NCBI GenBank assembly: GCA_019321725.1
Contig: CM033115.1
Location: forward strand, 7,078,673-7,142,672
DNA from: Paulownia fortunei
Lineage: Eukaryota; Streptophyta; Magnoliopsida; Lamiales; Paulowniaceae
Direction: 5' to 3'
DNA length: 64,000 nt
A program made the position numbers and the translations under genes. Under the pieces are notes generated by a model. It had not been told where the DNA came from. It searched no databases and worked only from the letters and a program-made list of their open reading frames with translations. Shown here piece by piece: positions 46,667-60,000 of this stretch. The stretch's first letter is position 1. Each line of letters starts with the position of its first letter.

Positions 46667-48266
46667 GTAAGTATCTATCAGCATCTACTTATCCATCAGC
46701 AGGATATCCGATATCCGATTTCATTTGAATAATGCTTTCAGTTCTTGATGTCATCTTGGCCATGCTAGTTTATGTATGAAAGTCATTTCCACATCACTGT
46801 TGGCGTATATTTTGTTAGTCGCTTACTAGTTTTCTTCAGTTGGCGCGATCCTTTTGTGCATTTTTTGATCTTTTCTGGGCTTAGTTCAAGTTTGTATGCA
46901 CAAGTTCTATTACTTCAATGGTATAACATCATGAGCTAGGGTTAAAAGAGTTGTGAAGATACCAAGTTATATGTGAACCCATTCTCAGTATAGCTTTTTT
47001 CGTATTGCGATACTCTCATAGGCATTTTTACCATTGAAGCATCGGGCTACTTTATGTAGACTTGAACACCATACTTTTGTTGTTGTATATTGGCCCTAAT
47101 TATTTTGATTTTGCCTTATATGTATTTTGAAGTGTTATGTATAATTGAAGTTTTGAGATCACAAGAAAGATGGCATCTTTGAGAAAATTATGGGACTACA
47201 TCTTTGTAAGAAGATCCTAGAACTGCATGACTAATGCAATTTTCACCATTTTGTTGGGGAACGGAGAAGGAAGCATTTGAAACCAAGGAGGGCGGTGGGT
47301 AGGGGAAGGCAGTGGGATTGTGCATGTATGAATGGCATTTCAGTAGGTTGGAGTGGAATTCTGTTAGGTACTTGATTGACTAATACTTATTTATAAACAA
47401 GAGAGATGCAGTATATTTGTTGAGGTTTTTGCCTTCTTGGGCAGGCTACTTCTACAATTAAGTTAGAAAATTTTTAAAGTAAGTTCAAGGTCTGTTCTAA
47501 TGGATTGTGAAGGTGTGCCTTGATAGCACTACTTGATGCTTTGGGCTAGTGAGAGAAGGTAGAAGCAGCATAGTCATATTCATACGCATTGAAATATTGC
47601 ACTTCTCTTTGTCTGCATCTTATTCCTGGGCCTCTATTCTGTTTGTGAGGTTCAAACTTATTCATTCTTTTCATCATTGGTAAGCACTATCTGCTCTGGT
47701 GTTTTTGCCTTATTGGGTAGGCTACTTCTACAATCAAGTTAAAAGAAGGTTTTTAAAGTAAGTTCAAGGTCTGTTCTAAGGGATTGTGACGCCTTGATAG
47801 TGCTACTTGATGCTTTGGGCTAGTGAGAGAAAGTAGAAGCAGCACAGTCCTATTCATACGCATTGAAATATTGCACTTCTCTTTGTCTGCATCTTATTCC
47901 TGGGCCTCTATTCTGTTTATGAGGTTTAAACTTATTCATTCTTTTCATCATTGGTAAGCATCATCTGCTCTGGTGTATATTCTTACTCCATTGGCAATTA
48001 AAATTATATGTTTTTGTACCAGAAAAATACAAATATTTATGTTGACATAAGCAGTAATCAGACCTTTATATTATGCTTAAACTATGGTGCACTAGTAAAA
48101 TGAGAAAAAGAGAAAGCATTCAAGTATTTGATGTTCTGGGTGCATTATGCCTCTTCCTTGCTATACAGAACGAGTATTGCCAGAAATGAGTTGAAGTGTA
48201 TCACTTCTTGGTTTCAAAACTTTTTCCTTTTGACTTACTAGAGTTTATCAAATGGGTCTTTTGCAG
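46667..48266 (+). other. METTL13-like intron 8
   Basis: 1.6 kb bounded by GTAAGT and TTTTGCAG. It contains the 276-bp tandem duplication at 47425 and no other recognised feature. Confidence 0.6.
47425..47975 (+). repeat. Tandem duplication in intron 8, unit 276 bp
   Basis: 47425-47700 is repeated at 47701-47975. Both start GTTTTTGCCTT and share 'TGCTTTGGGCTAGTGAGAGAA' (less than full block quoted), 'CATACGCATTGAAATATTGC' and 'TTATTCCTGGGCCTCTATTC'. Only a few substitutions and short indels separate them. Confidence 0.95.
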
Positions 48267-49640
48267 GTTTATGATTGTAGGTGATGGAATTAAGCAGCGA
48301 GAAATTGTGCACCAGGTTGAAGGACTACTATCTCTTGTTTCATTTTCTGAGATGTCTAATAATTGTATTGGTTCTCTTTTTCATGTGTAATAAGTAAGTT
48401 CTAGAATCTAGGTATCTGAGTATTATAACTATGAAATTAATGTGCTCATACTTTGGTAGACACTGAAAATTCTGACTTCTACTGGAGTAATGTAGAGACT
48501 ATTGTTTTGAATTCTCACATTGATTATTTGCTCTCTTAAAATGACTTTTGTGGTTGACATTGACTATTCTTATATACTTGCTAATGTGGCTTGCATATGT
48601 TGTTCTCTCTGCTATTTCTTATTTTTCTTCTTCGTGGAGGCTTTAGGATCACCAACAATTGCATTTGTTCTCTAAAAGACATTTACCCTTAGAAGAAACT
48701 CTTTTAAGTTCAATGTCCAACTATGCTCTTGGTATAACCATCTTTTTCACCAGTTGCATCTCGTTGCAGTCCAATCCATGAAAGTTATCTTGGCTAAAGA
48801 ACTCTACAAGTCTTTGTAATGGCATATGACATGCAATTCTACATGTCTTTGTGGGGGAGTGTGAAAGCTATCAAGGTAAAGAACTCTGCATGTAATGTAG
48901 GGGGAGCATTGGAACAAATAGGTAGATTAATGTGATAGCAATTATTTATTTTTGTTCGTTGATAGATAGGATGTTTGTAAGAGAAAATCCTGTATGTGGT
49001 TACACACGGTTGGAGCATATGGTAATTGACTCTGTTCCATTTTCAATACGAAGAAATGTTCAAGCTGAAGCCTAATTAGAAAAGTTGTAAATTAAGAAAC
49101 TAGGCCAGGTGTTTGGCCCTGGTCTTTTGATGTTATATCGATTGCATTACTGTATTCAGTTCTGCTGACACCAGCTCATCTAGCTCTTTCGACAAATAGT
49201 TAAGAGTTATTTATAATTGTGGAAGGAAGCTTTCAACTTAATAATTAGTATATAACTTTTTTAATATGAGTTTCATTTCTCTATCATCAGATATTTCATA
49301 TCTACGGCTCTTAATCTATTCTCATCTCTCTTTTTCCTTAACCATATTTCGTCCTTTTGGTCTATCCAGGTTACATCTGCCTTGACTGGTCCAATCGTTG
49401 TAGATGATGTGATCTATGAAAAGATTGATGATAAACGTCTCTTGTCATCTAAGGATTTGATATTCCGCCGCCTTACTTTTCAAAGAACTGAGAGTTTGGT
49501 GCAATCTGAAGCTCTTTTATCGACAGAAGGACCAAATGGAATTTCAAGTGAAGCAGAGAAAAAGAAAGCGCAGGCATCTTCCAAAACCAGGAAGAAAGGA
49601 AAGCAGAGAAAATTTGATTCTCGCTCATCTGGGTCTCATG

Positions 49641-51651
49641 GTGAGGGTCTGATCTCTATCTATTTGTTGGTTAACTTTTGAGAAATCAGATTACTTGACT
49701 GAGATTCTAATTATATTCTGTTATGATTTTATTACAAAATTAGAAAAAAGTTCAATTGTTTCAAATATTAATTTCAGGAATCTAAATGCATCTTTTTTGT
49801 TAATATATAGTATGTTGTTCTCTATCAGGATTGATTCTTGATAGACCTTTTCCTTCATCTTTTCCACTCTGGCTGAGCGATCGAATTCCTTTTTAAACAG
49901 GGAAAAGTTCTTGTGGAAGTCTCATAAAGAATTTGGCATTAGTCTGGGTGCCATGAATGGACTGTAATGTGATTTTCCATTAAGGAAGGCAATTTTTTTT
50001 AAATTTCTAACATTAACTGCTCGATGAGCATGCGCAATTATGGGTTTGCAGTTTAGTCTCATGTTTTAGATTCTTGTTGCGACACATTCAACTAAAGTGT
50101 TTCCTGCTTGTAGCTGAGATATATGACTCATCGTATTTGTAGTGAATTCACGGCATAAACAAACACGTTTCTTTTGAGCTTATTGCTTCACATTCACCCC
50201 CCAAATGAACCATTCATGGATTTAACTTAAGATGCAGCTAGGTGTTGTCAGAGTTACAGTTCAAGAATACAAAGAGTTCAAATCAGGAAATAAAAAGTTG
50301 TTCACTGGAAGATATATCATAGGCGGGAGCTAAATTCAAAGTTTAAGGTTCTCCTATTCATAGACAGAAAACAATGGGCTACGAGGTGGTTGGTTTTTTC
50401 CTTGGTCAATTGTAGGAAAACAATCTTTTGAGGGTGAGGGCTGCCAGGTCACTATAGTTTAGCACTTGCTGATTAGCCTAAATTAGGGGTACCTGAGCGG
50501 CTGAAACTGGACATGCCTAGTTTGTAATGAAGTTGGAATAGCTTTGCATGTCTCTGTTTTGAGTTGCAAATTCCAGTAAAACTAATTCTAGTCAAGCTTC
50601 TTTTTGTTATTAACAGTGTGGGATTAGATAGCAGTTTAGATTGTTAGTGTCCTACAGCTGCTGTTTAGTCCTCAACTTATCACTTTTCCCCACAAACTTG
50701 ACAATACAAAATAGTTGTGAATGATTTGGAATATATATAAATCTGGATCTTGTAAATTGGACATAAACCTGTCACACTATTCTCCCACTACAAATGTGGA
50801 ACGAATTGTTTTGTTTCAATAATGTTAGATGCAGAATGTAGAATACTTCGACATTATGTGTCCTTAAATTGTCTTAATGGCTGCAAGTAACTCATTATTT
50901 GAACTAAACATCACATGTTTAATCATTAAGCTTCATATTGTTTCTCTTTTTTTATGTTCTTCCACCTAGAAAAAAGAAGACTACCAGTACTATGCCCAGG
51001 ATCCCTTTCTGCTTCATGTGTTCTCTTACATCTTGATTACATCAAAATGGAATTTATGTGCCTCTTATTTTTTTAGAATTCTTATGCCACCAGTAACATA
51101 TTAAGCGAGTACTTGAGTAATTGACTTTTCTTGATTTTTTATACTACTAGTTAAATAACGTAATCCCTGCATTTTTGTCCTTCATTGTTTTTCAGTTCAT
51201 CAGCCTATTTCTGAAGCTCTCAATTCCAAATATTTTAAAGGATTGGTGGACTTCAGGTTCATCTTGCAAGGAGGGCTTGTTTGAGAATGTGCTCTATCGA
51301 GTATTTTTATCTATTTTTTATTTTTATTTTATATATACTAGGCAAAAGTGTTGAGTCTATTGATGCCTTCTTAGGTTCCAGTAGCAAGAATACTAAAAAA
51401 TGTAGCTTAGGTGCAGTGCAATTTCCTTGAGGTGCAAATAGACATGCTAGCAACTTTTACTACCATCTCTAAGTCATAGCTCAAGTATGCTTTACGTGCT
51501 AAAGTAATTTCAGGCACAGGCTACCTTAGGTTTCACCTTTTTATTTGCACTTTTTTAGACTTATTGTTATCTACTTCTGAGAAATAGAAGTAACAATACT
51601 TGTTCATCTTCATTAACTAGTGTATCGTCTTTTTCATCTTGTATGGGGCAG
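49641..51651 (+). other. METTL13-like intron 10
   Basis: 2.0 kb from GTGAGG at 49641 to GGGGCAG at 51651. No exon or complete repeat was recognised inside. Confidence 0.55.
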
Positions 51652-51914
51652 TATCAAGTGGTGAAATGAAAGTTTATCACAACTATTTGGCAAGTTCATT
51701 CCATAATGGGATTATTTCTGGATTATTGTTGATTTCTTTACATATGAAAGGATCTACCTCAGCTAGCGGATTGGTGAGCCATCTACTTTTGCTTAAAAGC
51801 ATATATAAGTTACTACCTTGTCTTGTTTAGCTTAAATATTTCTCAACAAAGGAGGCAAACCTACATAAGTCACTTGTGGACTATGAAACTATAATTTGCT
51901 ATTCACATTGATGT

Positions 51915-52335
51915 CTAAATTATAGGTGATCATGGTGAGACTTGAGACCTTTGGTTTACAGGCTGGTAGTGGAGCTTTTACAGGCTTTCAAATATCAATA
52001 TACTTGGATAACGACCTGTTGGGCTATTTTGTGGGCTGTGTTTTTTATTTTACAGTTATTGTATTATATCAGTGACTTTATGTTGTATATCACTTTCAAA
52101 ACTCCTTTGTGATAGAGAGTTTGGGTCTGTGATGGTTTTGATAGACTTGGTTAATGTTTAATAACTACATATGTATATATAGTATGACAGGATATGAAAA
52201 CACTTTACTTTTATCAATGTTTTATTGAACTGAGTAGAAAAAAAAAGTTATACATATGCATACATGCACAAATTGTGTTGCACAGGTTGTTTATATATAT
52301 ATATATATTATACATATTATTTGGAGGTTGTGACA
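51915..52335 (+). repeat. Element D 5' LTR remnant
   Basis: Aligns with the end of the 3' LTR (59650-60089), including 'CAGGCT(G/A)G(T/C)AGTGGAGC', the TATATA run and the GTTGTGACA end. The first 2.6 kb of the LTR is missing. Confidence 0.9.
52293..52310. repeat. TA microsatellite in element D LTR
   Basis: A TA run present in both LTRs, longer in the 3' copy (59911-59932 and 60042-60063). Confidence 0.8.
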
Positions 52336-52340
52336 AAGAG

Positions 52341-52352
52341 TGGTATTAGTGC
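52341..52352 (+). other. Element D primer binding site (degenerate tRNA-Met)
   Basis: TGGTATTAGTGC differs from the standard TGGTATCAGAGC at two positions and lies 5 bp inside the LTR end. Confidence 0.7.
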
Positions 52353-52502
52353 CCAGGTCTTGATTCTGTAGACTGTCCATGTACATGATCTTAGAACTTG
52401 TGGAGCACAGCTATGCCAGTAAGTTTTATTTTATGTTATATGGCATTATATATTTCATGAATTATATTGACCATTTGTTATAAACAAAATGGTCTTGCAG
52501 TC

Positions 52503-53560
52503 ATGGTGAGAACAAGGGGTGAAAGTAGTAGTGGAGCTAGAGCCCAGGAGAGCAGACACCTATTCTAAATAATGATCGTGATGTTATCATCAATCAACTT
52601 ACAGAGCTTGTTGAACGATAATCAGAACAAATTCAACAACTTATCCAACAGAGGGATATGGGTGGACAACCAAGGGCTGAAATGGTTCAACCACAATCCC
52701 GAGTAGAACAGGTGGAAATAGTTGGGGAAAGATTCAGAAAACTAAACCCACCAGTGTTTGACGATGCACTAGATCCTACAGCTGTTGAAGATTGGTTGAG
52801 AACTCTTGAAAATATGTTTCACTACAGTAGAGTTTTAGAAGAAAAGAAAATGATGTGTGCATCATTTATGCTTTGAGGCAGTGCTGGACATTGGTGGGAT
52901 GCAATGAGAAGCTCGAAGACATCACTATCATGACTTGGGATAGATTCAAAGATTTGTTTAGAAATAAATACTTCACAGCTCTAGTTCATGCAATGAAGAG
53001 AATGAATTTATACAACTATGACAAGGAACTATGACAGTTGGAGAATACATTCATAAGTTTGAACAGCTATCTAAATTTACCACACATATGGTCAATACTG
53101 ATGCATTAAAAGTTGAAAGGTTTCTTGAAGGCTTAAGACTAGAGCTATATAGAGATGTGAATAAGGCAGAAATCCAAGAAGTGACATACTCACAAGTTGC
53201 TGAGAGAGCTTTAGTGGAAGAACAAGCTGAACTTAGAATTTCTCGTGCTCAGAAGATTCGATGCTAATTTAAGCAAGGATAGGGGCAACGATGGGTTGGA
53301 AATGAAAAGAATAGACTATTTTAAATGCATGATCAAAAATATAAATTCCAACCTGGACAAGGGCAACAACATTGGGTCAGAGTAAGTGTATAAAGATTGA
53401 TCAAGGTAAGGCACCGATGTCGCAACCTGCTTGTCCTAAATATGGTGGTCACCATAATGGAGTCTACTCGATGGAGACTAGAACCTGCTTTCTGTGTGGG
53501 AAGGTTGGACATATTGCCAGAGCATGTCCAGATAATCCAAATCCAATAGGACAAAGAAAA
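52503..53560 (+). pseudogene. Element D gag remnant
   Basis: ATG at 52503 ('MVRTRGESSSGARAQ') with an early stop. Capsid blocks are 'FRKLNPPVFDDALDPTAVED' at about 52733, a stop at 52874, 'ITWDRFKDLFRNKYF' after a frame change, and 'TVGEYIHKFEQLSKF' at 53034 leading to 'RFLEGLRLELYRDV'. A well-kept zinc knuckle C-F-L-C-G-K-V-G-H-I-A-R-A-C lies at 53486-53527. Gag would package RNA; the stops and frame changes prevent a full product. Confidence 0.83.
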
Positions 53561-54000
53561 GTGCCAGTTAGAGTCTTTACCATCACTAGATCAGATGCTG
53601 AGGCGAACCCATCAGTGGTAATAGGTAAATTCTCTATCTTTGGTACCCCAATATTTGTATTGTTTGATTCTGAAGCTACACACTCATTTATATCCACTGA
53701 TTATGTGAAGAGGCTGGGTAGAGTACTTGATATTATTGAAGTCAGTTACAATGTGATAATCCCTTCTGGAGATTCAAAATAAACTAACCATGTTTTAAGA
53801 GATTGTGCTATTCCTATTGAAAATAGAGAACTCTATGCTGATTTAATTGTGTTGGTCATGAATGACTATGATGTGATTTTGGGTTTGGATTGGTTGTCAA
53901 AGTATCGGGCTATAATAGATTGTCTGAGATAGATAGTAACTTTTCAATCTCCTGGTGAGGAACCGTTCACCTTTATTAGAATCGTACAAAATTTTAAATT
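53561..54000 (+). pseudogene. Element D protease remnant
   Basis: The retropepsin region is open to 53782. The active-site triplet D-S-G is changed to D-S-E at 53666-53674 ('LFDSEATHSF'), so catalysis would be lost. 'SYNVIIPSG' and 'DYDVILGLDWLSKY' follow, with a stop at 53780 and another at about 53928. Confidence 0.8.
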
Positions 54001-54114
54001 CCCAATTATATCAGCATTAAGAGCACAAAGATTATTAGATAGTGGTTGTGAAGGATATTTGGCGAGTGTTATGAGCATTGAAGAACAACACCATCCTATC
54101 CTCAGTGAAGTGCC

Positions 54115-55470
54115 AGTTATTCGGGAATATCCAGAAGTATTTCCTGATAATCTTTCTGGATTACCACTAGACCGTGAGATAGAGTTTGTCATTGAACTAA
54201 ATCCAGGAACACATCCAATATCTAAAGCTCCATACTGAATAGCACCAGCTGAGTTGAAAGAATTGAAGATACAAATACTGGAATTATTAGATAAAGGTTT
54301 TATCAGACCTAGCTTTTCACCATGGGGTGTACTGGTTCTATTTATGCGTAAGAAGGATGGTACAATGCGACTGTGTATAGACTACTGAGATTTAAATAAA
54401 GTTACAATCAAGAATAAGTATCCTCTGCCTAGAATAGAAGACTTATTTGATCAGCTCCAAGGTGCATCTATATTTTCAAAAAATTGATCTGCGATCTGGG
54501 TACCATCAACTGAAAATAAAAGAGGATGATGTCACCAAAACAACATTTAGCATAAGATATGGACATTATGAATTTTTGGTGATGCCATTTGGTTTGACAA
54601 ATGCTCCAGCAGCTTTTATGGATTTGATGAACTGGGTATTTAAAAATTTTCTTGATAGATTTATTATTGTGTTTATTGATGATATCCAGATTTACTCTAA
54701 CACAAAAGAAGAACATGGTGAACATCTAAGAATGATTTTAGAGTTTTTGAAAGAGAAACAACTCTATACTAAATTTAAGAAATGTGAATTTTTAAATTGA
54801 TCGAGTGGTATTTTTAGGACATATAATATCAGGAGTAGGAATATCTGTAGATCCAAGTAAAGTAAAAGTTATTAATAGTTGGTTACAACCTACTAATCCT
54901 TCAGAAATACGAAGTTTTCTGGGTTTAGCTGGATATTACCATAGATTTATGGAAGGATTCTCCAAGATAGCTTCTCCTTTGACACAATTAACTAGAAAAT
55001 GTGTGATATTTAAATGGACAGATGCTTGTGAGAAAAGTTTTTAGGAATTAAAGAAGAGGTTAACTTCAGCTCCTATTCTTTCTATTCCATTGGGTACTGG
55101 AGGCTTTGTGGTTTATAGTGATGCTTCAAAAAATGAGTTGGGATGTGTATTGATGCAAAATGGTAAAGTAGTTGCATATGCATTCAGACAGCTTAAAAAG
55201 TATGAGAAGAATTATCCCACACATGATTTAGAGCTTGTTGCAGTGGTGTTTGCACTTAAGATATAAAGACATTATTTGTATGGTGAACGATGTGAGATAT
55301 ATACTGATCACAAGAGTTTAAAATATTTCTTCATCCAAAAAGAGTTAAATATGCGACAGTGAAGATGGTTAGAGTTACTGAAAGATTATGATTGTGTTAT
55401 CAACTATCGTCCTGGTAAGGCTAATGTTGTGGCTGATGCATTGAGCAGGAAACCAACACAAAATACTGCA
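54115..55470 (+). pseudogene. Element D RT / RNase H remnant
   Basis: RT blocks: 'PVIREYPEVFPDNLSGLPLD', '[20 protein letters not shown]', a frame change at about 54480, then '[18 protein letters not shown]', '[17 protein letters not shown]' and the catalytic F-I-D-D-I-Q-I-Y-S at 54672-54698. Both Asp residues are intact; Gln replaces the usual Leu. The thumb 'VVFLGHIISGVGISVDPSKV' is in a new frame after 54800. RNase H has '[20 protein letters not shown]', '[19 protein letters not shown]' and 'YRPGKANVVADALSRK'. At least five breaks inactivate it. Spacing is complete, unlike element A. Confidence 0.85.
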
Positions 55471-55619
55471 GTTTTAGCTTTGACTCAGAAACCAGAATTA
55501 ATTGAACTACAGAAAATAGATGTAGAAATTGTACAATAGGGATCAGTAGAGGCCAAATTTACAACTTTGACACTCCAACCGACTTTGATTGATAGAATTC
55601 AACAATGACAACAAGTTGA

Positions 55620-56985
55620 TGAATATGTTACTAAAATGATGAAAGATATGGCGTTAGAAAATTTTTTTGATTTTCAAATATCAGAGAATGGTATCTTGTG
55701 GTTTCGAAAAAGGTTATATGTGCCTAATGTAGACAACATTCGGGAACATATTTTGGCAGAGGCACATTCAACACCATATTCAGTGCATTCAGGAGCCACT
55801 AAAATGTATAGAGATTTGATAACGCATTACTGGTAACTAGGTATTAAAAGAGAGATTGCTCCATTTGTAGAACAATGTTTGATATGTCAACAAATAAAGG
55901 CAGAACATCAAGGACCAACAGAAACCTTACAACGTTTATTTATTCCAGAGTGGAAATGGAAAAGAATTACAATAGATTTCGTGTCAGGATTATCTAAAAC
56001 AGTTAAAGGTCACGATGCAATTTGGATTATCATTGATAGGCTAACTAAATCTGCTCACTTTTTTCCAGTATGTTCCACTTATTCCATAGACTGTTATGCA
56101 TAGATATATATACAGGAAGTGGTCAGACTTCATGGGGTACCACTATCTATTATTTTTGATAAAGATTCAAGGTTTTTGTCTATATTCTAGAAGAGTTTAC
56201 ACAAGGCATTGGGAACACAATTATCCTTCAGCACTACTTATCATCCTCAGACTGATGAACAATCAGAGCGAACAATACAAACATTGGAATATATGCTTAG
56301 AGTTTGTGTATTAGATTTTCATGGTCAATGAGGCAATTTTTTACCTTTAGTGGAATTCTCTTATAATAACAGCTATTAGTCCACTATTGGAATGGCCCTC
56401 TATGAAGCATTATATGATAGAAAATGTAGATCTCCAGTTCATTGGGATGAAGTTGGTGAAAAGAAGCTTTTGAGCCCAAATATGATTCGAGAAATGACAG
56501 AAGTTGTGGTACAAATTCGTCAACAAATGCAGACTGCCTAGAGCCAACAAAAAAGTTATGCTGATCAAAGAAGAAGAATGTTAGAATTTACAGTAGGAGA
56601 TCAGGTATTTTTGAAAGTATTGGAAAGAAAAAAAGCTAAGTCCTAGATATATTGATCTATTTCATATTATTGAACGAACTAGGGATGTTGCTTATAAACT
56701 CGACCTACCTGGATCAATATCTCAAGTTCACAATGTATTTCATATATCCATGTTGAGGAAATATATTGCGAATCCATCTCATATTATGAAGAATCAACCT
56801 ATAGAGCTGAAAGAAGATTTGAGTTATGAAGAAAAACCCGTAGAGATTCTTTTACGAGAAGTAAAATAACTCAGAAATAAAACAATCCCATTGGTCAAAG
56901 TATTATGGAGAAATCAATCAACAAAAGAAGCTACTTGGGAAAGGGAAGATGATATGAAAGTCAAGTATCCAGAACTCTTTCGGTA
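55620..56985 (+). pseudogene. Element D integrase with chromodomain-like tail
   Basis: HHCC domain: 'AEAHSTPYSVHSGATKMYRD' and 'HYW*', then 'FVEQCLICQQIKAEHQGP'. Core: 'WKWKRITIDFVSGLSKT' with the first Asp. The second Asp block is out of frame near 56155, and the Glu block ('NNQSEQYK', usual N-G-Q-S-E-R) is altered near 56262. Later blocks are 'ALYDRKCRSPVHWDEVGEK', 'LEFTVGDQVFLKVL' and 'VHNVFHISMLRKYIANPSHI'. The tail 'PLVKVLWRNQSTKEATWERE' resembles the chromodomain region of Tekay/Del chromoviruses. Stops occur at 55834, 56101, 56330, 56371 and 56539. Confidence 0.83.
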
Positions 56986-57025
56986 AGTAAATTTCGAGGA
57001 TGAAATTTTAATAAGAAGGGGAAGA

Positions 57026-60000
57026 TGTAATACCCAAGTCTCACACTACTCACTTGGCCAATATGATTCATGCACTATATGCTAATTTGCATTAACATCT
57101 ACATCGCATCTTTTATAGCATTCTTAATCATTATACCTCCAATGCTATCACTTGATGTTAGTGGTTGAGATCCTACAACCTAATTAAATGATTCTATATT
57201 TAGATAAGATAAAGAAAAGATTGATCCATATAATGGATATTCATAGGTTGTATATTATAATTTTAGAAGTGTTACAGGTGTTACTAGTAAGCTTATATGA
57301 TTTAATTCGATTTGATCGATGTGTTTTAAAGGTATACATCCATAGATTAACATACTTGGGATATCGCATATGATATAATGTGATTTAAGTGTCATAATAC
57401 AAGGTTCATATGTGCATGTGATTTTAGAAAATGAAAACTAGATAATCATTTAAGAATCGGATGTCGATTGGTTTGGAGATCGAATGAACGATTGCGAAAT
57501 TAGGGCATAATGTATTATCCGATCATATGGAGATTATAGTAGATTGTACATAGATAAATAAGTAATGCAAACACTATATTAGGGCTGTATAAGGTGTGAA
57601 AAATATCATATTTGAACCACAACTTGACATCTCAACCTTGCCACCTCAAGCTTTGCCACCTCAACCTTTCTTCATTTCTACCCTTGAGCTACGACCAAAA
57701 ACTATTTTTTGAGCTATTTCACTTCCAAAACCCTCATATTGAATGTTAGAAATTTCTCTCAAGTAATTCCAAGTAAATAAAAAAAGTGAAGTAAGCAAAG
57801 GGAAGTAAGGAGGAGCAAGTTGAATTTAAAATCTGTGCATAGGTGAGCTTTAATTCATGTTTTTTATTTAAGTTCTTGAATTGTTTGAGGGTTTATGATT
57901 TTTAAAACTTCTATTATTTATTATAATCATGTTAGGATACTATTTGTGATCTTTTAGTTCACAAAAGAAAGATTTTTAGTTGCAAAATTACAACAAAAAT
58001 CACTAGGGACAAAAATTGCGTACTTCCTAATTTTTTATATGTATGCTTTATATATATAATAACTTGATTAAAACCAATTTATTTCACCATATATGTATTT
58101 ACATATGAGTCTAGGTGATATATATAAGTTTATAGAGGTTATAAATTGTAATATAGTGTGATAATTACAGATGTGCTCAAAACTGTCTTATTTGAAATTC
58201 AGATTCTATCCTATGTGAATGGTGCTGGTTTTACATCAATAAATCCATTAGTGTTGGTAGTAATTTGACATGGTTGTCTCTTTATATGTGTTATCTAAGT
58301 ATGGTGAAAATTTGGAAGTCATTGAATGTACTTAAGAGTGCCAAAATCATTAATGTCATGAAGTGTGCAAAACTGTCACGGTAGGAAAATAATCTGTTTC
58401 AGTATGTTGTGAAAGGAGTTGAACTTGGGAAGCTATATCCATGAGTTTTAGTAATTGTATGATATGGTTACAATTATATACATGTTATCTAAGTGTGGTA
58501 AAAATTTGGGAGTGATTGGATATGTTTAGGGATGTCAAAATTATCATGCAATTAAATTGGATAGCAAGTAAATATGAAAATGTGAATCTGTTTTATTTGA
58601 TAACTTAGCATATTTCAACCTAGACATGTTGCTATTGAGTCTTAACAATTAGATACATGATATTAGAGTTATAATACTTCAATTATATGATGTTTACATG
58701 TATCTAAGATGAGAAATTAAGGTTTTAGAATGACTAGATTGGGTTCTAGTTTGTAAAACCTAGATAGTTTGGTGTTTAAAGTCTTAGTATGATATTTTAT
58801 GCTTTCAACTTGCCAAATTGGGAATGGTGCTTAATGTTAGGTAATAATACAGGCTATTTTACATCTAAGATTGGAGGGGAACAATAAACAAATCTAAACT
58901 AAGCCACCAACTAAATGAAAGATAAGTAAAGATCCATTTGCAACTACAATGCAAGAACATAGTCTATCTTGAAGCATGTATACCTAATGTGTTGATGATA
59001 TTAAATTTGACTGAGAGTCTTATGATTCTTGAAATTTGTTGAGAGCAAGATGACTTGCATTTCATATTGAACATACCATTCATGAGCATTTACATGTGCA
59101 TGCACGGCATATGAGTATAGTGAAGGTTCTTGTATGCACGATATGATTTGAGACATAGTATTCGGAAAGAAAATATTTTGGTTAGCCACTACTAGTGTAC
59201 CAAGGCATGCAAGGCGTGCTTATATGATATTTTGGGGCGCCATGAGTGTTACTTCTCTGAGGATCACAGTGGCTGATAGGGGGTGTGCCTCTAGTGGTCA
59301 CAAAAAGTGGACCACTTGATTATGCCCTTATTGACTTGGCTAGTAGGAAGACTTTTGAAGGATTACAGGGGAAGACAGGGGGTAGACCTTTGGTGATCCC
59401 AGGAAATGACCCTTGGATTGAGTCAATTTGTTTATGGCTATATGATTATTGATGTTATTCAGAGTTCTATCCGGTGCATAGTAGGTGGGCCAAGGGTCCA
59501 ATAAATGAAGTGATTTTTTTATAAAATCTCTTTGATTTATGAGCACTCAATTTGATACATTTATAGCATCATATCTTAGAGTTGAGTTGTATGAGATTTT
59601 ATATCATACTCTTGTCATGCATGATTTTTACTTATTGAGCGTTAGCTCATGTAGTTTATGCATTGTAAGTGATCATGGTGAGACTTGAGACCTTTGATTT
59701 ACAGGCTAGCAGTGGAGCTCCTATGGGCTTTAAAAAATCAATGTACTTGGATAACGACCTATTGTGCTATTTTGTGGACTATGTTTTTTATTTTACAGTT
59801 ATTGTATTATATTAGTTACTTTATCCTGTATATCACTTTCAAAACTCCTTTGTGATAGAGAATTTGGGTTTGTGATGGTTTTGATAGACTTGGTTAATGT
59901 TTAATAACTACATATATATATATATATATATAGTGTGACAGGATATGAAAGCATTTTACTTTTATCAATATTTTGTTGAATTGAGTAGAAAAAAAAGTTA

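Larger units (their letters stand above)
41428..51773 (+). pseudogene. METTL13-like: METTL13-like methyltransferase gene, disabled and 3'-truncated
   Basis: Related to eEF1A methyltransferase METTL13, which has two SAM-dependent domains. Exons by splice-site fit: 41428-41880, 44363-44453, about 44535-44604, 44854-45038, 45309-45569, 46271-46355, 46461-46508, 46602-46666, 48267-48315, 49370-49640, 51652-51773. Exon 1 (151 codons) has 'KENWDLFF', 'EWYAEWPQL', SAM motif I 'ILVPGCGNSRLSEHLYDAGF' (94-113) and 'NVDFSNVVI'. Exon 2 has 'DKGGLDALMEPELGPRLGN'. Exons 7-11 carry the linker and the start of the C-terminal domain ('YHNYLASSFHNGIISG'). Three lesions appear: about 11 nt missing at the start of exon 2, a frame change in exon 6, and a TGA in the family frame of exon 6. 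The rest of the C-terminal domain is absent, because element D starts about 140 bp after exon 11. Introns are kept, so this is a decayed genomic copy and not a retrocopy. Confidence 0.88.
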
